This document shows, in pieces, positions 49,623 through 63,002 of a stretch of DNA of 64,000 bases. Source of the DNA: Scatophagus argus (taxonomy: Eukaryota; Chordata; Actinopteri; Scatophagidae); contig NC_058502.1 of NCBI RefSeq assembly GCF_020382885.2, forward strand, positions 12,179,950 to 12,243,949. Direction: 5' to 3'. The notes under the pieces were generated by a model. The model was not told the origin of the DNA. It searched no databases and saw only the letters and a program-made list of their open reading frames with translations. Numbering within the stretch: the first letter of the stretch is position 1; each line of letters opens with the position of its first letter. The position numbers and the translations under genes were made by a program.

Positions 49623-52600
49623 ATGGTTCAAAAAGAAAAGATGCTGGAGACTCCACCAGTGGACGGTGAGCCGAGCCCCAGCCCAGTCTCCGGAGAGGCT
49701 TGTGCCGAGGCTTCTGGCCCGGTGGAAGAGTCCAGCATTGCAGTCGAACCGGCGGGCCACAGAAAATTCATTAGCGGAGTCGTGGAAGGTAACGTTAATA
49801 TTGGATATAGAGCATTAACAGTAAAATGTTTAATTTCACCCGGTTTTGCATCTGCATACAATCATATATAGGGCATCAGTTCTATGAAAGATAAAATATA
49901 AATCATTAGCCCAGTGAAATCATAAGTATGAGATCGATTGGCAATTTTAGTTGGTATGTTAAAAAGACAATTTAATTAATTATGCGTGCATATTATAAAA
50001 CAACGTCACACGTCGTTCTCGGGTACATTGTTGAATTTGTAATAAGGATGGGTAGTTATTAACAGGTAATCAACATGAAGAACATGGATTTGTCTCGGTT
50101 ATTGTCAGTATAAGTGTGATTTGTCCTCTGATTAGACATAAGAAAAATTTAAGACATGGGGCTTGCCTCTAGGAAATGAACTTAAGATTAAGATTATTAT
50201 TTGTGCATTTGACAATTTGCAGACAAAATGGTTGATTGATATGTACCAAAAAACATTTAACAGTCTTTTTTTTAAAAAAAAAAAAAAAAAGGAAGGAAAC
50301 GTTGCATGTCAAATGGCACTTCCAGTCGAGCCTGTTCCTGCTAGTTGTAGCAGTCTCAGTGTGTACAGTGTGTTTGTTATCAGTGTTGCAGACTGCATCT
50401 AAACTGAATGTGTTATTTTCTGATGCAGGCTTTTATGGTCGACCGTGGACAATGGAGCAGAGGAAAGAGTTATTCAGACGGTATGATGAATTATTTAAGC
50501 AAGATTGTTGATCAGGTAACACAAATAACACAGCCAGATTATTTGTTGTACTGAGTTTACACAACATTGCATCTTACAGGCAGCAGAAATGGGGACTGAA
50601 TACATACCTTTACGCACCCAAAGATGATTACAAGCACAGAATGTTCTGGAGAGAGCTCTACTCAGTGGAAGAAGCAGGTGACTGGCATATTTTATTGTCA
50701 GCTGTCTTTGTGCTAGGAAAATAATTCCTAGTTGTTATAAAAGTTTTTTTTATAAAAGCACAATAATGCATGCAATGAGTGATGTTTCCCTACTATCTCC
50801 TAGAACAACTCATGACTTTAATTGGTGCTGCCAAGGAGCATGGGATAGAGTTCATTTACGCCATTTCCCCTGGACTGGACATCACCTTCTCCAATCAGAA
50901 AGAGGTTTCTGCACTCAAGAGGAAACTTGATCAGGTGTTTTATTGTGTTTTGCCTTACAATGGTATGAACACTGTGTTAAAACTTGTGATGCATATCTTT
51001 AAGAGTTCATGTATCTCACTCTCTGTTCCGTTCTGTAACTGATTTCTCTTTTTCTCCCCTTCAGGTTTCTCACTTTGGCTGCAAGTCATTTGCCTTACTT
51101 TTTGACGATATCGACCACAACATGTGCCCTGCTGACAAAGAGGTGTTCAGCTCATTTGCACACGCTCAGGTTTCCATTACCAACGAAATCTACCAGTACC
51201 TGGGAGAGCCCGAAACCTTCCTCTTCTGTCCCACAGGTACCTCAGTTCCCATGACTGAATCCACTGCACATTTTACACAGTTGTTTCATCCACATGTTTA
51301 TTCATTATGTATTTGTTTTCTTGCCTTGAAATCAAGAATACTGTGGAACATTCTGCTACCCAAGTGTCTCTCAGTCCCCCTACCTCCGCACAGTAGGAGA
51401 GAAGCTACTGCCTGGCATTGACGTGCTATGGACAGGTGAGTCTTAAGCCTGTTCCACCCATAGTTCCCTTTTTAATTACTGAAATAACCTTTCAGGCATG
51501 GCCAATTATTTTTCATTATTTATTTATCCCTGATTTCAAAGGGGCTTAACACTATCAACGGACCAACACCATTACTACCAGCACACAGTCATACGTGTCA
51601 GAGTGTTTGATTAAACGGTTAGTTGGGATATGTTTTTCTTTTTGCAGGCCCCAAGGTTGTGTCCAAAGATATCACAGTAGAGTCTATTGAGGAGGTGTCA
51701 AAAATCCTAAGAAGAGCCCCTGTGATCTGGGACAACATTCATGCCAATGATTACGACCAGAAGAGACTTTTCTTGGGTCCATACAAAGGCCGCTCAACAG
51801 AGCTCATCCCCAGGCTGAAGGGAGTCCTCACCAATCCTAACTGCGAGTTTGAGTCCAACTTTGTAGCAATCCACACTCTGGCCACCTGGTATAAGTCTAA
51901 TATGAATGGTGTGCGCAAGGATGTTGTGATGAGTAAGTATGATTCACATTTTTACTAATTTGTAATGTTTTGATGTAGATACAGTTTGATCTTAAGTGGC
52001 ACCATTATGTGGGTCGTTCATCTTTTTTTTTCTTTTCTTTTTTGTCTTTATTACTCCATTTTGCCCTTTACCAGCTGATGGCGAGGACAGCACAGTGTCC
52101 ATCCAGATTAAGTTAGAGAATGAGGGCAGTGATGAAGAACTAGAGACTGACATGCTCTACAGCCCACAGCTTGCTCTAAAACTGGCTCTCACGGAATGGC
52201 TGGGAGAATTTTGTGTACCTCGTCAATACAACAGTAAGAACAGTTCCCTTTTTATATCTCTATGCTAATTAAATTTCTATCAGTGATGCCGGAATTACAC
52301 TCATAGTGTTGGCATGGACAGCATAGGGAGATACTTTTATGATTGAAGAACATGATGCAGTTAGGCTCATCTCTGTCTTTCAGGCCGACAGGTGCCTCAG
52401 AGTAGTGCCAAAGGTACAGCCATTGATGTGTCATCCATGGCTGCTCCCTCTCTCTGCTCTTCCACAACAGTCACAACCGTGTTCCAGCAACCCATCATGT
52501 CCCCAGCTATGCCACCTCTGTGTCTGGATCCACTCTCGCACCCTTTGGCAAAAAGACCTCAGGAGGAGGAGGAGGTGAGCTTTATTGTTACTGTGAGGCA

Positions 52601-55600
52601 AAATAGTAGCACATACATGTTCAGAATTATTATTAAACGTTACTGAATTATTATACAGAATTATATAACCAATTATGCAGTTTAGAATTACTGATTGGGT
52701 GATTGATTAACTAAAGAGCTGTTACTGATGTACACCCCTCAAATGTTTTCCAATCTTTCTGAGTTCTTTCTGTCGGTTTTTTTTCTGTGAAGTGTTGCAA
52801 AATACATATAATTTGATGTTTGTCTGTAAAATTTGTTTCTTTGAGAGAAAATTATGTATGTGGTTCTACCTCGATTTTTATGGTGTACCTTTGCAGGTGG
52901 AGGTGGAAAAGAAGGATTCAGATGAGGAGCCCATGGAGATGGTGGTTGAGAAGATGGTGGATGAGCCAGAAGCAGAAGCTGACCCAGAGGTGAAGCATGT
53001 TGGTCCTGTCTTGACTGAAAAGATGACAGAGGACCTGAAGCCTATGGATACTGACAAAGAGAGTTTGGCTGAGTCCAAGTCCCCTGAAGAGTCTATCCAG
53101 GAAGACTCTGGGAGCGATATTGCTCCTATGCAGACAGACGATCAACTCAAGCAGGTGCAGCAAACATTTGTGGCTTCCTTTTTTCCCCTTTTGTATCTGC
53201 ACCTGTCGGAAAAAAAATAAATGAAGATTCCCTACTAATTCACTTTATTGCTGTTTTGTGTCCTCAGGATGTGTTTGTGCCTGGACCCAACGAAAAGCCT
53301 CTATTCACAGCAGAACCCCTCACACTTGAGGACCTCAGCTTGCTGGCAGAGCTCTTCTACCTGCCTTATGAACATGGGAACAAGGCCGTGCAGATGTTAA
53401 GGGAGTTCAATTGGCTAAGAGCTAACAGCAGTGTCGTCAGTGTCAACTGCAAGCGAAAGGAAACTGAAAAGGTGGGTTAAATCATTGAAATAAACAGGCA
53501 ATAGTTGAGAGAAAGAGCTGTGTGTAGAAAACTGGTTCATTTTTGACTGAGCTTAGTTATGTTGGTTGCTGAATACAAAATGGTGGATGTGTACTACCCA
53601 TACTGTCCATCGGGTGGTGTGGTTATGATATGAGATGGAGTACTACATAGCTTTGTGTTCTATGTGTTTGTATACCACAGCGCCTCTTATTAAAACGTTG
53701 TCCTCGTTGATATGTCACAGAAAAGCACAGGTGTTAATAATAAAATTGTCAAAATTGTCATGATTTACATTTGAATTGGACAGAAAGCCATAGTTAATAT
53801 GAAGTAAAACCTTTTTTTCTTTTTTCTATGACAAGTCAAAATATCTGCTGTGCAAAAACACCTAGTACAAAACGAAATGGTTTAGAGTTGCCCTTTTTTG
53901 TCATTATTTGCTCTTATGTTCAATCACTATGATGCTGCAGGTAGCAGAATGGCAGTCAAGGGCAGAGAAGTTTGAGGAGATGTGCTGCTCCGTCATCCAG
54001 ATGTTCACACGCCTTTCCAATTCAGCCAACCGCACCATTCTGTACGACCTCTACCCTTACATCTGGGACATCAAGAGCATCATTTCTATGGTCAAGTCTT
54101 TTGTACAGTGGCTAGGTATGTATGCATGAGTAGAACCATAACACTCTTACCCTTACAGAGAAGTAGCACAGCAATACTCTGAGCAAGTCTGGTATTCCTG
54201 ACACATAGAGACACGCACCAATCATTCAGTCACTTAAAAAAAAAAAAATCCAGATTATATAAAGAAAAAGCACCTTAATGATTGATTATTTAGCTGCATG
54301 GATTATACTGTAGTCCACTGCTATGTAATTTAATGATGCAAATTAAAAATTATATCACACATCTTGCACAGTCTGCTTAACACATGGTAGTATTGCTGAT
54401 CAAAGACTTAGAGAAATATGGTAGAGATTTTGGAGAATCGGAACATTGGCCCCATTTTTGTTGATGGTAGTTTATTTTAGATCAACTTAGCACAGATCAA
54501 GCCAGATGCATCTCCTCTGAATAGTTATGATTCTGTTAATTGCTCTTGTTTCACACATGTTGATTGTTTTGTTTTGTTTTTTTATTTTTTCATCTGACTG
54601 AATGCCACTTGCACTGCCAGCATTGTCCTTATTTACTCCATAGCTACCTACTCCATTTTGGTGTTCTCTAAACTGGGCCTCTGTGGCAAACGTCCCAGCA
54701 GGGTTACTGCTGCTTGCTGTGTTTCCAGTAACATCACTGCTGCATACCCACACAGACACACTTGCTTCCATCTCTCTGTCTGTGGGGATGGGAGCCAGGG
54801 GGAAGTCCCCATCCCCCCCCTCCTCCATGCCCTAGCGCGCACGCGAGCTTGGAGAGCAAGTTGACTGACTGACTGTGGAAGGCCATTCTGGTGCATGAAC
54901 TGAGTCATAAATATCTGAATTGGTCTGTTATTCCTGTTGATGAACCATATGAATACATTACGGGAGGTTTTGTCTCGATGCCTCTCTGAGTAGTCTCTAA
55001 AATGAGGCTGTCATGGATTTTAACACTCTGAGTGTTTTGCTCAATCTGTATCAGGGTGAAATACATCACCTCGTCTAAGAGAGCATATTCTTTCTCTCTT
55101 TCTCCCTCTCCATCCACCTTCTACTTTCTTTCATTCTTTCAGGTGGTGCACTGTGATGCAGTTTGAGTAACATTCATGCTTGTGATGACATCTCCATCTT
55201 TTTTTGGAGTGTTCTTTTGAATAGTCTGAAGCACCAGCATGGCCTGTAGGTTACCCCCTGTAACCCGGTTTCATTCGCAGGTTTCTGTCCTGTCCGGCTA
55301 TATGGTAAAGCTGAGGATTCTAGCCCACAGTACACAGCAGGCAGCATACCCACACTGGCAACGCCACATCAAAAATCCACACTACTGGTTTAATGTGCCA
55401 GGAAATGACTGTAACCTCTCCAGCGACATTGAGGAAATCAAGTGTCCCATAGTTATCCTCTTTATAACTGCAGTGTCATTAAGTGCTTAACTGCTGACTT
55501 CTGCTGTTGCTATTAGTGGGTTTTTACATCAGTCCCCATGTTTTCCCCTGAATAGAAGCTGTGCAGCCGGCACTTAGTCACAACCTCCCTGGTTACTGTA

Positions 55601-58600
55601 CTGAGAACACTTACTAATAACTATTTTCTACTGTTTTCTCCCTTCACTGTGTACAGATGGAAGAATCCACAGTACAAGTTTCTACTGCTATTGGATCGAC
55701 AGTGGCCGATGTATGCACAGTGCTGGCGTTGTCTCTTTCTTTTGTTCACGTTGAAACAACTTTGTTAATTTTTTTCATAAACTAGACTTAGAAATGTAAA
55801 AGATTGATTTGGAGGAAAGGAAGCAGCCCTCCGGATGAAGTCACATTTTGCGCAGCGATGTAGCTTTGAATTCTAAGTGTTAACTCCCAAATTTCTCTCT
55901 TTGGCAGCATCTCTCTAACTTGTTTTTTTGTTTCTGTCAGTAGGCCTATAGAAATGGCTCAGACCAGCCTGATGCACCTACTCAAGGGAATTTACACTTG
56001 AAATGTAACCAGAGCACATGATCTTCATCCTGCTCAGGAATATTTCTGACTGTAGTTACGATCAGTGTGCTAACATACACACCTTATCCATGCAAGACTT
56101 GCATGTTTTGTTTTTTCTTAACTGTGATTTTCTTAAGACAATACAGTCTGAAAAGATCATTCAGGTGGCAAAATAAGCAATTATTCTTTTGTCTGTTTCT
56201 AGTTTTATAATTTTGATAACCAAGTTCAGAGTTCCTCTCGTGGGTGCATCCGTGTGCTGTGATGTGTCAGTTCATCAGAGGAATTGTTCTAGGTATTAGG
56301 AATTGTTTCAGGGTGAGGTTCATATGTACAGCAATGTTAGGTATCCTTCCCGCGCGCTGCATTTGTCTGGTCACATGGCAGGGCTGCTCGTCAACCAGGG
56401 TTAGACTTTGTTAGCAGCAACACTACTGTACACACTCTTAAGAGCCATGTTTAATATGCCTTGTCCCTGCAGCGCATTTCGTCTGTGGTCTGTCTAATTG
56501 TGGCTTTTAATTGTAAGCCGAGAGGCCCTTTAACTCAGGGAACCTTCATACTACCTCTCGTTCCATCTTCCTGGTTTGATGACTCATGCTCCCCAGTCAT
56601 GTGACGAGGCAGATAAGATGAGAATGTGACTTCACACGGGATGCTAAGATGAGTGGGGTGACAGCAGCTGAAGCTTACTTTAGTAGCCCTCAGACAGTTT
56701 GGGTTTTGGTTGTGATGGTCAGTATGATATTTAAGTCAATCAGCTGAACTGCACATCTTGTTCTCTCTTCCGCTTGTCTGTGAGCGTGCGTTTCACTGCA
56801 TGAAAGAACTTATTTTTTTAAGACCTACGCACCATCTTTTATGGAGCAGTTTGATATTGTTGTAGTGACACAGAGATTTGAAGGTGCAGAGCACATAATT
56901 TAAAAAAAAAAAAATTAAATCTTGGACCTGATTTCTTCTTGCAAACACGTAAGCTTTAGTTGCTTGAGCCCCATTTTATAATAAAACATTTCCTCTGAAT
57001 ATAATTTATCGTTTCCAAATTAGGTCCTTTTTCTATGTTTTAATGAATCAAACAAAATTTACTCATTGACTATGCTATTAGATACATATGACCCCCTCCT
57101 CCCCATCTCCCCATTCGCTTCATCTGTGTCAGAGAGCCCCATCCTGTGGTAACAATTTCCGCTTGGCTCTGCTCCTAACAGGGTGTCGTAGTCAGTCCTC
57201 AGCACAATTCCTTAGAGGAGACCAAGAGCCCTGGGCCTTTAGGGGAGGTCTAGCAGGAGAGTTCCAGGTATCTAATGCACTGAATTCACAGCAAAAAACG
57301 AGTGTTAGCAAAGACGACAATGGTAATATGTGCGTAGGTATGAAGGGCTTTGGTCTGTCGAAGGTGAGCTGATTGTAATGGGTCAGGCTTCATAACATCC
57401 GGGTTCTATCCCCTTCAGTTGTCCTCCGAAGACATTCATGTCTTTGCATTACTTTGTGATACTGTCAGTCTGCGGGAGGGGAATGGCTAACCTGAAACCC
57501 ATCCTGACAAAATAACTTACAGCCAGTGTTTGGCATGGCCTTTTCAGACTGATTAATTTTAATTTCTTTCAGCAACTGCCCAAGGAGATGCTGCTTTTCC
57601 CTAGCGCACGCAGCGCAAGCGAGCATGGCTAGGTTTTATTTTCATGACATCTCATTTCTTTGCAGGAAAGCACAGCGCACAAATTACCAAGCCAACCCTT
57701 TGCAAGCGCACGCACAAGCATCGCAGCGCCCGCGAGAACACAAGCATGTTTTCAGTGGGAAAACTCCATGATCAAACACACCAGTCCTGCCAAAAGTATT
57801 ATCTCCGTCCTTGGAGAGTAGCAAGACCTATGATGGCAACTGATATTGAATGACTCGGTTTGCTCAGATTCATTTGTCGCTTTGGTTTTTTCCTGGAGTT
57901 CTCTCTATCTCTTTGCGCCAGCATCATTATTTTTCTCAACAGGAGGGTCCTGCGCAGCGAAATATGGCGATGTCTTACAAAAGGGAAAGGAGCATCTCCT
58001 TCAGCCAGTAAAACCTTAGTCAGACCAAAATACCACCCTTGTTTTATTATATTTGAAAAGCAATTATGTATGCGCTTGTTGTGCTACGTTCCTTTAGCAA
58101 AAAGAGAAAGATGTGATGTTTGCTCTTGTTGTCCACTGTCATATCAATAAGGAACATCAGTCTACTAATAGTAATAATCTTATTATTAAGATTATTTTTG
58201 ATTGTATTTGTCATTTGAAAGCACTTTGCTCTCTCTTATGAGTTCCTTTTGATTTGATAGTGGCTCGACTGTAGCAAATGCACAGTGAGGCGGTCAGCCA
58301 AAGCAGCACCCCAACCCGGTCTCAGTGAAATTGAACCTGTTTCTTCTGATACCCACAGAGATTGTTGCCAATAGATGGGGCAAACGATCTTTTCTACCAG
58401 CCTCCACCTTCAATGCCAACCTCCAAACTCTATTCCATACGGCCATACTTTCCCAAAGATGAGGTAAGATGGTTGCGGTTTTAGTCATGCCTATGTATAT
58501 TTTATTTTATGACTTTTATTTCCACATCTAGCATTTTTTTTTCTCTTTAATACCAGCAGTTACTTATCATTAATGATTTTTAAACGTTATGTACGGTTGT

Positions 58601-60039
58601 AGAAATTATGCCAGTTGATGTATTCCCAGCAGAACTGGCCTAGTTTGAATTGTGAACACTTTGTGCTTAATATGTCTCAGTGCTGTGCTGAGCTGCTTCG
58701 TAATTACATGTGCTAGAATGTAAAGGCAGCTTTGGGTTGTGTGTTTCCAAGCTTCTTTAAGCACATTGACATTCATTGTGGCATTCTGGACTTTAAAGCT
58801 TTGGCTTTAATATCCCGTGTCAAAGGGCGTCGTGCTCGAGTTATTTTGGGTGTTGTAACTCGTCTACTGCAGTAACAGCTGTATCTGTCTTTCTTTTTGC
58901 AGGCTGCAGTTTATAAAATCTGTAAAGAAATGTACTGTGAAGGACTGGAGGACATTCCTTTTTCTGATGAGGATCCTGACCTCATAGGAGACAGGTAGAA
59001 CATGGAGATGCAGCTGTTTATAATCAGCTCAGAATGGACTGCACTGCATTTTTTCTCCTCTGCAGTGCAAATCCACTTGTCAGACAAAATCCTTACTGTT
59101 TGTTCACAGGTTAGTAGGAGGTCTCCTGTCACTGAGTTCAGAGTATGGGTTTGTGCTCGAGGATGATGAAGGGATTTGCGGTTATGCTCTTGGTACCGTT
59201 GATGTCAGGCCTTTCATCAAGAAATGCAAGTTGAGCTGGATTCCTTTCATGCAGGAGAAATACAACAAACCTGACTGTCAGAAGGACCTCACAGAGGCAG
59301 AGGTTGGATTTTGATCCATCTTGCTTACTACCATCATATCCATATCAGGTCGCACATGACAGTGAATTTTACTTTACCATCTCTGTCTTTTGTCCCTGCA
59401 GAAGATGATGCTGAGTTTCCATGAAGAGGAGGAGGGTCTTCCAGACTCTTTCCTCTCCAACTTCCCCTCTCTCATCAAGGTTGACATTCATGCCAAGGTC
59501 ACTGACCCCAGTGTGGCCAAAAGCATGATGGGATGTCTTCTGTCTTCTCTCAAGGCCAACGGTAGGTGACTGCCATCTTCGGGTTATGACAGCAATGTTA
59601 ATTATATGTTGAGTTGGTAAGTGGGTGTTTTTTGTGTACATTCTATTTCTACGAAATGGCTTCATGTCATTCAAACCAAGCCACAAATATGAATGTGCGG
59701 GCATTCTGCTTAAAGAGACAGAAAGTGAAACAATCTTCGCTTCCTGTGACAGAGATCTTGAACAAGTTTATTACTGGTCAGGGAAAAAGCAGAAGATTAT
59801 TGCCAGCTTAACAGCATGTTTTGCCATTCTGATTGTCAGCAAGACAATTTTTTTTAGATTTTATTACTGATGTCGTCATTTGTTTTTGTCTTTGACTTCC
59901 AGGGTCCCTTGGTGCATTCTGTAAAGTTCGTCAGACTGATAAGAGAATGTTGGATTTCTATAGTAAGCTGGGATGCTTTGAAGTGGCCAAGATGGAGGGC
60001 TTTCCCAAAGATTTCATCATTATGGGACGCAGCCTATGA
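49623..60039 (+). CDS. oga: protein O-GlcNAcase (OGA, MGEA5/NCOAT)
   Basis: OGA removes O-linked GlcNAc from Ser/Thr of nuclear and cytosolic proteins. Eighteen exons give 920 residues (human 916): 49623-49788, 50429-50480, 50580-50677, 50804-50934, 51065-51236, 51337-51435, 51648-51932, 52075-52233, 52384-52574, 52897-53154, 53268-53471, 53941-54115, 57182-57267, 58359-58463, 58903-58994, 59110-59302, 59402-59561, 59903-60039. The start MVQKEKML matches the human MVQKE start. The GH84 domain begins near residue 48 ([15 protein letters not shown]). The catalytic Asp pair is D163-D164 in LLFDDIDHN, and NIHANDYD is intact. An acidic, disordered linker follows, then the helical stalk ([19 protein letters not shown]) and the C-terminal acetyltransferase-like domain ([38 protein letters not shown]). 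It ends GRSL like human. No signal peptide is seen, as expected. Confidence 0.97.
53715..53740 (-). repeat. isolated copy of the 48-kb repeat motif in oga intron 11
   Basis: CAGAAAAGCACAGGTGTTAA matches the core of the repeats at 48.1-48.5 kb, here alone in an intron. It supports a dispersed family rather than a local duplication. Confidence 0.5.
54116..57181 (+). other. oga intron 12 (largest intron, possible retained-intron isoform)
   Basis: At 3.1 kb this is the longest intron of the gene. The frame continues only three residues past the exon (GMYA counting the split Gly) before TGA at 54127-54129. I see no other gene or clear repeat inside. Confidence 0.7.
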
Positions 60040-62350
60040 AGAAGCACCCTGCTACAACAGCAGACAAAGAGATAGCAAGGCTGTGTTTGCCCAACACGTT
60101 TGTTACCTTCATGAGAAAAACTTCCATGATGATTTTATACTCTATTATCGTAATGGGCTAGCCCCGGGAAACCTCTTTTTAGGATTTGTGTACAGAAGCA
60201 CAGCAGTCGCACACAGATTCCCTGTGCTGCCCTTAGATGTTATGGCTTCATCAGATTCAGCAGATCTGAAGCTAAAAGGCAGAGGAGTGATCTGTAATCA
60301 GATGATTTGAGCCAACATGGAAGAGTGGCATTCCAGCATTGATTTCTGGGGTCCCACTAATCATATACCTCCAGGAGGCAGGAAGTAATAACTCCTTAAG
60401 CCTTTTTTCTGATTTAATCCAGTAGCCATTACATGGATATTGCCTGCATGCCCTAATGCAAAGTGTCTGTATCTGAAATGGAGGCAGAGCTGTGAAATGA
60501 GGGCGGCCTGTATCTCAGGTAGTGTCTTACTACCCCCTACGTCCTGCTTTCCCAGCTTTAACATAGAGAAATAACACAGCTGTCGACATAAGTAGGACAA
60601 CTTTGCACAGGATGTGAGGTGTTATGTGAGAGTTTGCCTTTCATCATCACATCATAGTATTTCCAACTGCTCCACAATAGGCTCGGAGAAAGAGGCCCTT
60701 TAAGAGGCGTGTCTGTAACAAAAAGCAATGTGAAATTCTGGGTCTGTACACATGAACATGGGGGTGGGAAGTTGTAGCTTTTGGGGATTGTGAAACCCTT
60801 CATAAAAGATTGTCACAGACTAGCACAGGGACAGTATTTGTTAAGATCCTAAAGATTAGAACCAGGAGGTCTTCTGAATTTCCGTTCAAGTAGTATTAGA
60901 CATTTGGAAAGCAATGGAAAAGCTTCCACAAGTTTACAAATATGGTTCTCAGCCTATTTCTGTTGAGCGCTTTGCTTGTGGCCCTTTTTCCTCCTTTTTT
61001 AATAAATAAGTAGGTCTTTTTTTTGTTTTTTGTTTATTACTCCTTTAAGCTATTGCCTTTTTGTTCATTGCCTTCAGATTTTAGGTTTATATTGCAGACC
61101 CCAGTGTCTTCTGTGTAAAGGTTTTCAAACACGTCAGTCCAATACAGCTAGAGAATCGTCATTTTGGTCATTTTATAGTGTTGTCCTAGCAGATCTGAGA
61201 CTCCCTAAGTTATGTAAAATGATGCACTTGTTAACATTTATCTGGCACCAATTTATATACATGGAATACATTAGTTTAAATGAATGAAAGAATCCTAAAG
61301 AAGTGGAAGCATCAACCCTTCCACTGTCATAAAGCTGCTCAGGTTTCTTTCTTAATCAGTAATTCCAAACCTGACTCGTACAGCAGCAGGTAATCTGGGC
61401 TACACTCGTAAGATGTGCCATGCTAAAATCTATTCTATTCTATTTATTGATCATAGTTGAAAAAAAAAAATATCCGTCACCTTGCATCCCTCCCTGCATT
61501 GTTTCAGCATTGCATACTCTCAAATGAATGTCTTCTCATTTGAGCCTCATTGAGCACTCTTAGTTTTGCAGAGGTTGTTAAATCCTGTCACCAAAGTATT
61601 TCCCGTGCTGTTGAGCTGTAGTTGTGGGGACTTGGAACAGAAATTCCGAGGCCTTTTCCTATCTGTCCGTTGAATGTTTTATATCTTAATGCATTTCCCA
61701 TTTGTTTTTTGTAAATGTATATATTAGGGAAAAAAAGCACTTGGACTCTAGATGGGAGTGTTCTGTTGGTTACATGAGGATCATCAGTTGCTCCTCAGTA
61801 GGCACCTGCCGGTGTGACGCTCTGATACTGTGTACACTCATAATGTGCATGAGGTGTATTGGATTTGCTGTGCTGGTCATTAGAGTAACCTCATCTCATG
61901 CTACATAGAGGAAGAAGCATGCGACTCGCCTCTATGAGCACAATACTATAGTTGGTGGACAGGCTGTCACGGTCAACCATAAAGCGTTGTTATTTTGTGC
62001 ATCTTTATTGAAACTGCTCACTTTCTGTTGTACTTCAAGGAAATAAAAGTCTGGCCTTGTTACAACACCCTGTCTTGTACGGCAGCCTTACCTGGCTGTG
62101 TGTCAGCCAGGTGTGAACCTCACCAACAGGTCTGCTGTTCATGTTCAGAAATGACAGCAGAATTTTGTTTGCCCAAGATTTCTCCTCTGCCAACTGAGTT
62201 CTATAGAAATGGTCTGTGTCTGAGAGAAAGGGCTCCAATTGTACATTTTGATTATCTGAGTTTGGGGGGGGGTCATAACAGTGACAGTTTACCATGTAAA
62301 ATTTGTATGTAAGATACATAAGATTGAAAACTAATAAACCATAATAACTT
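60040..62350 (+). other. oga 3' UTR and downstream region
   Basis: There is no coding exon. AATAAA signals lie at 61001-61006, 62042-62047 and 62333-62338, so UTRs of about 1.0, 2.0 or 2.3 kb are possible. Open frames on either strand here have no recognisable domain. Confidence 0.5.
62333..62338 (+). terminator. candidate distal poly(A) signal of oga
   Basis: AATAAA is followed by a GT/T-rich downstream element (TTTGTTGCTTTGTGTCTTTG), the best context among the three candidate signals. It lies about 670 bases before the npm3 ATG. Confidence 0.5.
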
Positions 62351-62891
62351 ACTTTGTTGCTTTGTGTCTTTGTGTGGTGAATCTGCCTCTGAATGAACTG
62401 TACAGGATGTCTGCACTGAATACACTTAGTTGTTTGTTGTTTGGCAAATGAAAGGAAGGTAAATGGGTAGAAATACTGAATTGTCTCCGACATTAGAAGT
62501 ACACCCGGTCCAGCACTGATAGCAAAAAAAATGAGCCTTGATTTAATATCTCTGTTAGGGTTCAGTTTGTGGTGTTGTAAACGGCCCAGTTGCATTATTC
62601 TTGGACTCGTGGGGAATATTTTTTTATATATATAAAATATTTGCACCTTCGAGATAATTGAAATGTATGAAAAATTGTTTTCATTTATGAATATGTATCA
62701 TGCCCAAAATCCTTATATAAACAAACAGTTACTCATATATTTCAATTTTAATTCAACTTATTAAGTACGTATTAATCACTAATTATTTTTTACCTATTGG
62801 TTGAATACATTCATGATAGGTATGGCAGAAGCAAAAAAAAAAAAAAGAACAAACAAAAAAAAAAACACCACGAGCCACAGTCGCACAGTGA

Positions 62892-62901
62892 TGACGCGTC
62901 A
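62892..62901. promoter_or_regulatory. CRE-like palindrome in npm3 promoter
   Basis: TGACGCGTCA is a perfect 10-base palindrome of the CRE/ATF type with an inserted CG. It is about 100 bases before the npm3 ATG in a locally CpG-containing segment within an AT-rich surround. No TATA box is evident. Confidence 0.45.
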
Positions 62902-63002
62902 GGTACGCAGATAGTTTGCGACGCGCTTGTTATTTTTTTTCCCCGCAGGATCATTTGGCTGTAAAGTGTTAACAGCAAATCCGACTTCTGTGTTTCAACA
63001 AG

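Noticed and set aside
62035-62646. A 203-codon open frame on the minus strand downstream of oga
   Set aside because: It lies antisense to the oga 3' UTR, has no recognisable domain, biased low-complexity composition and no promoter or splice context.
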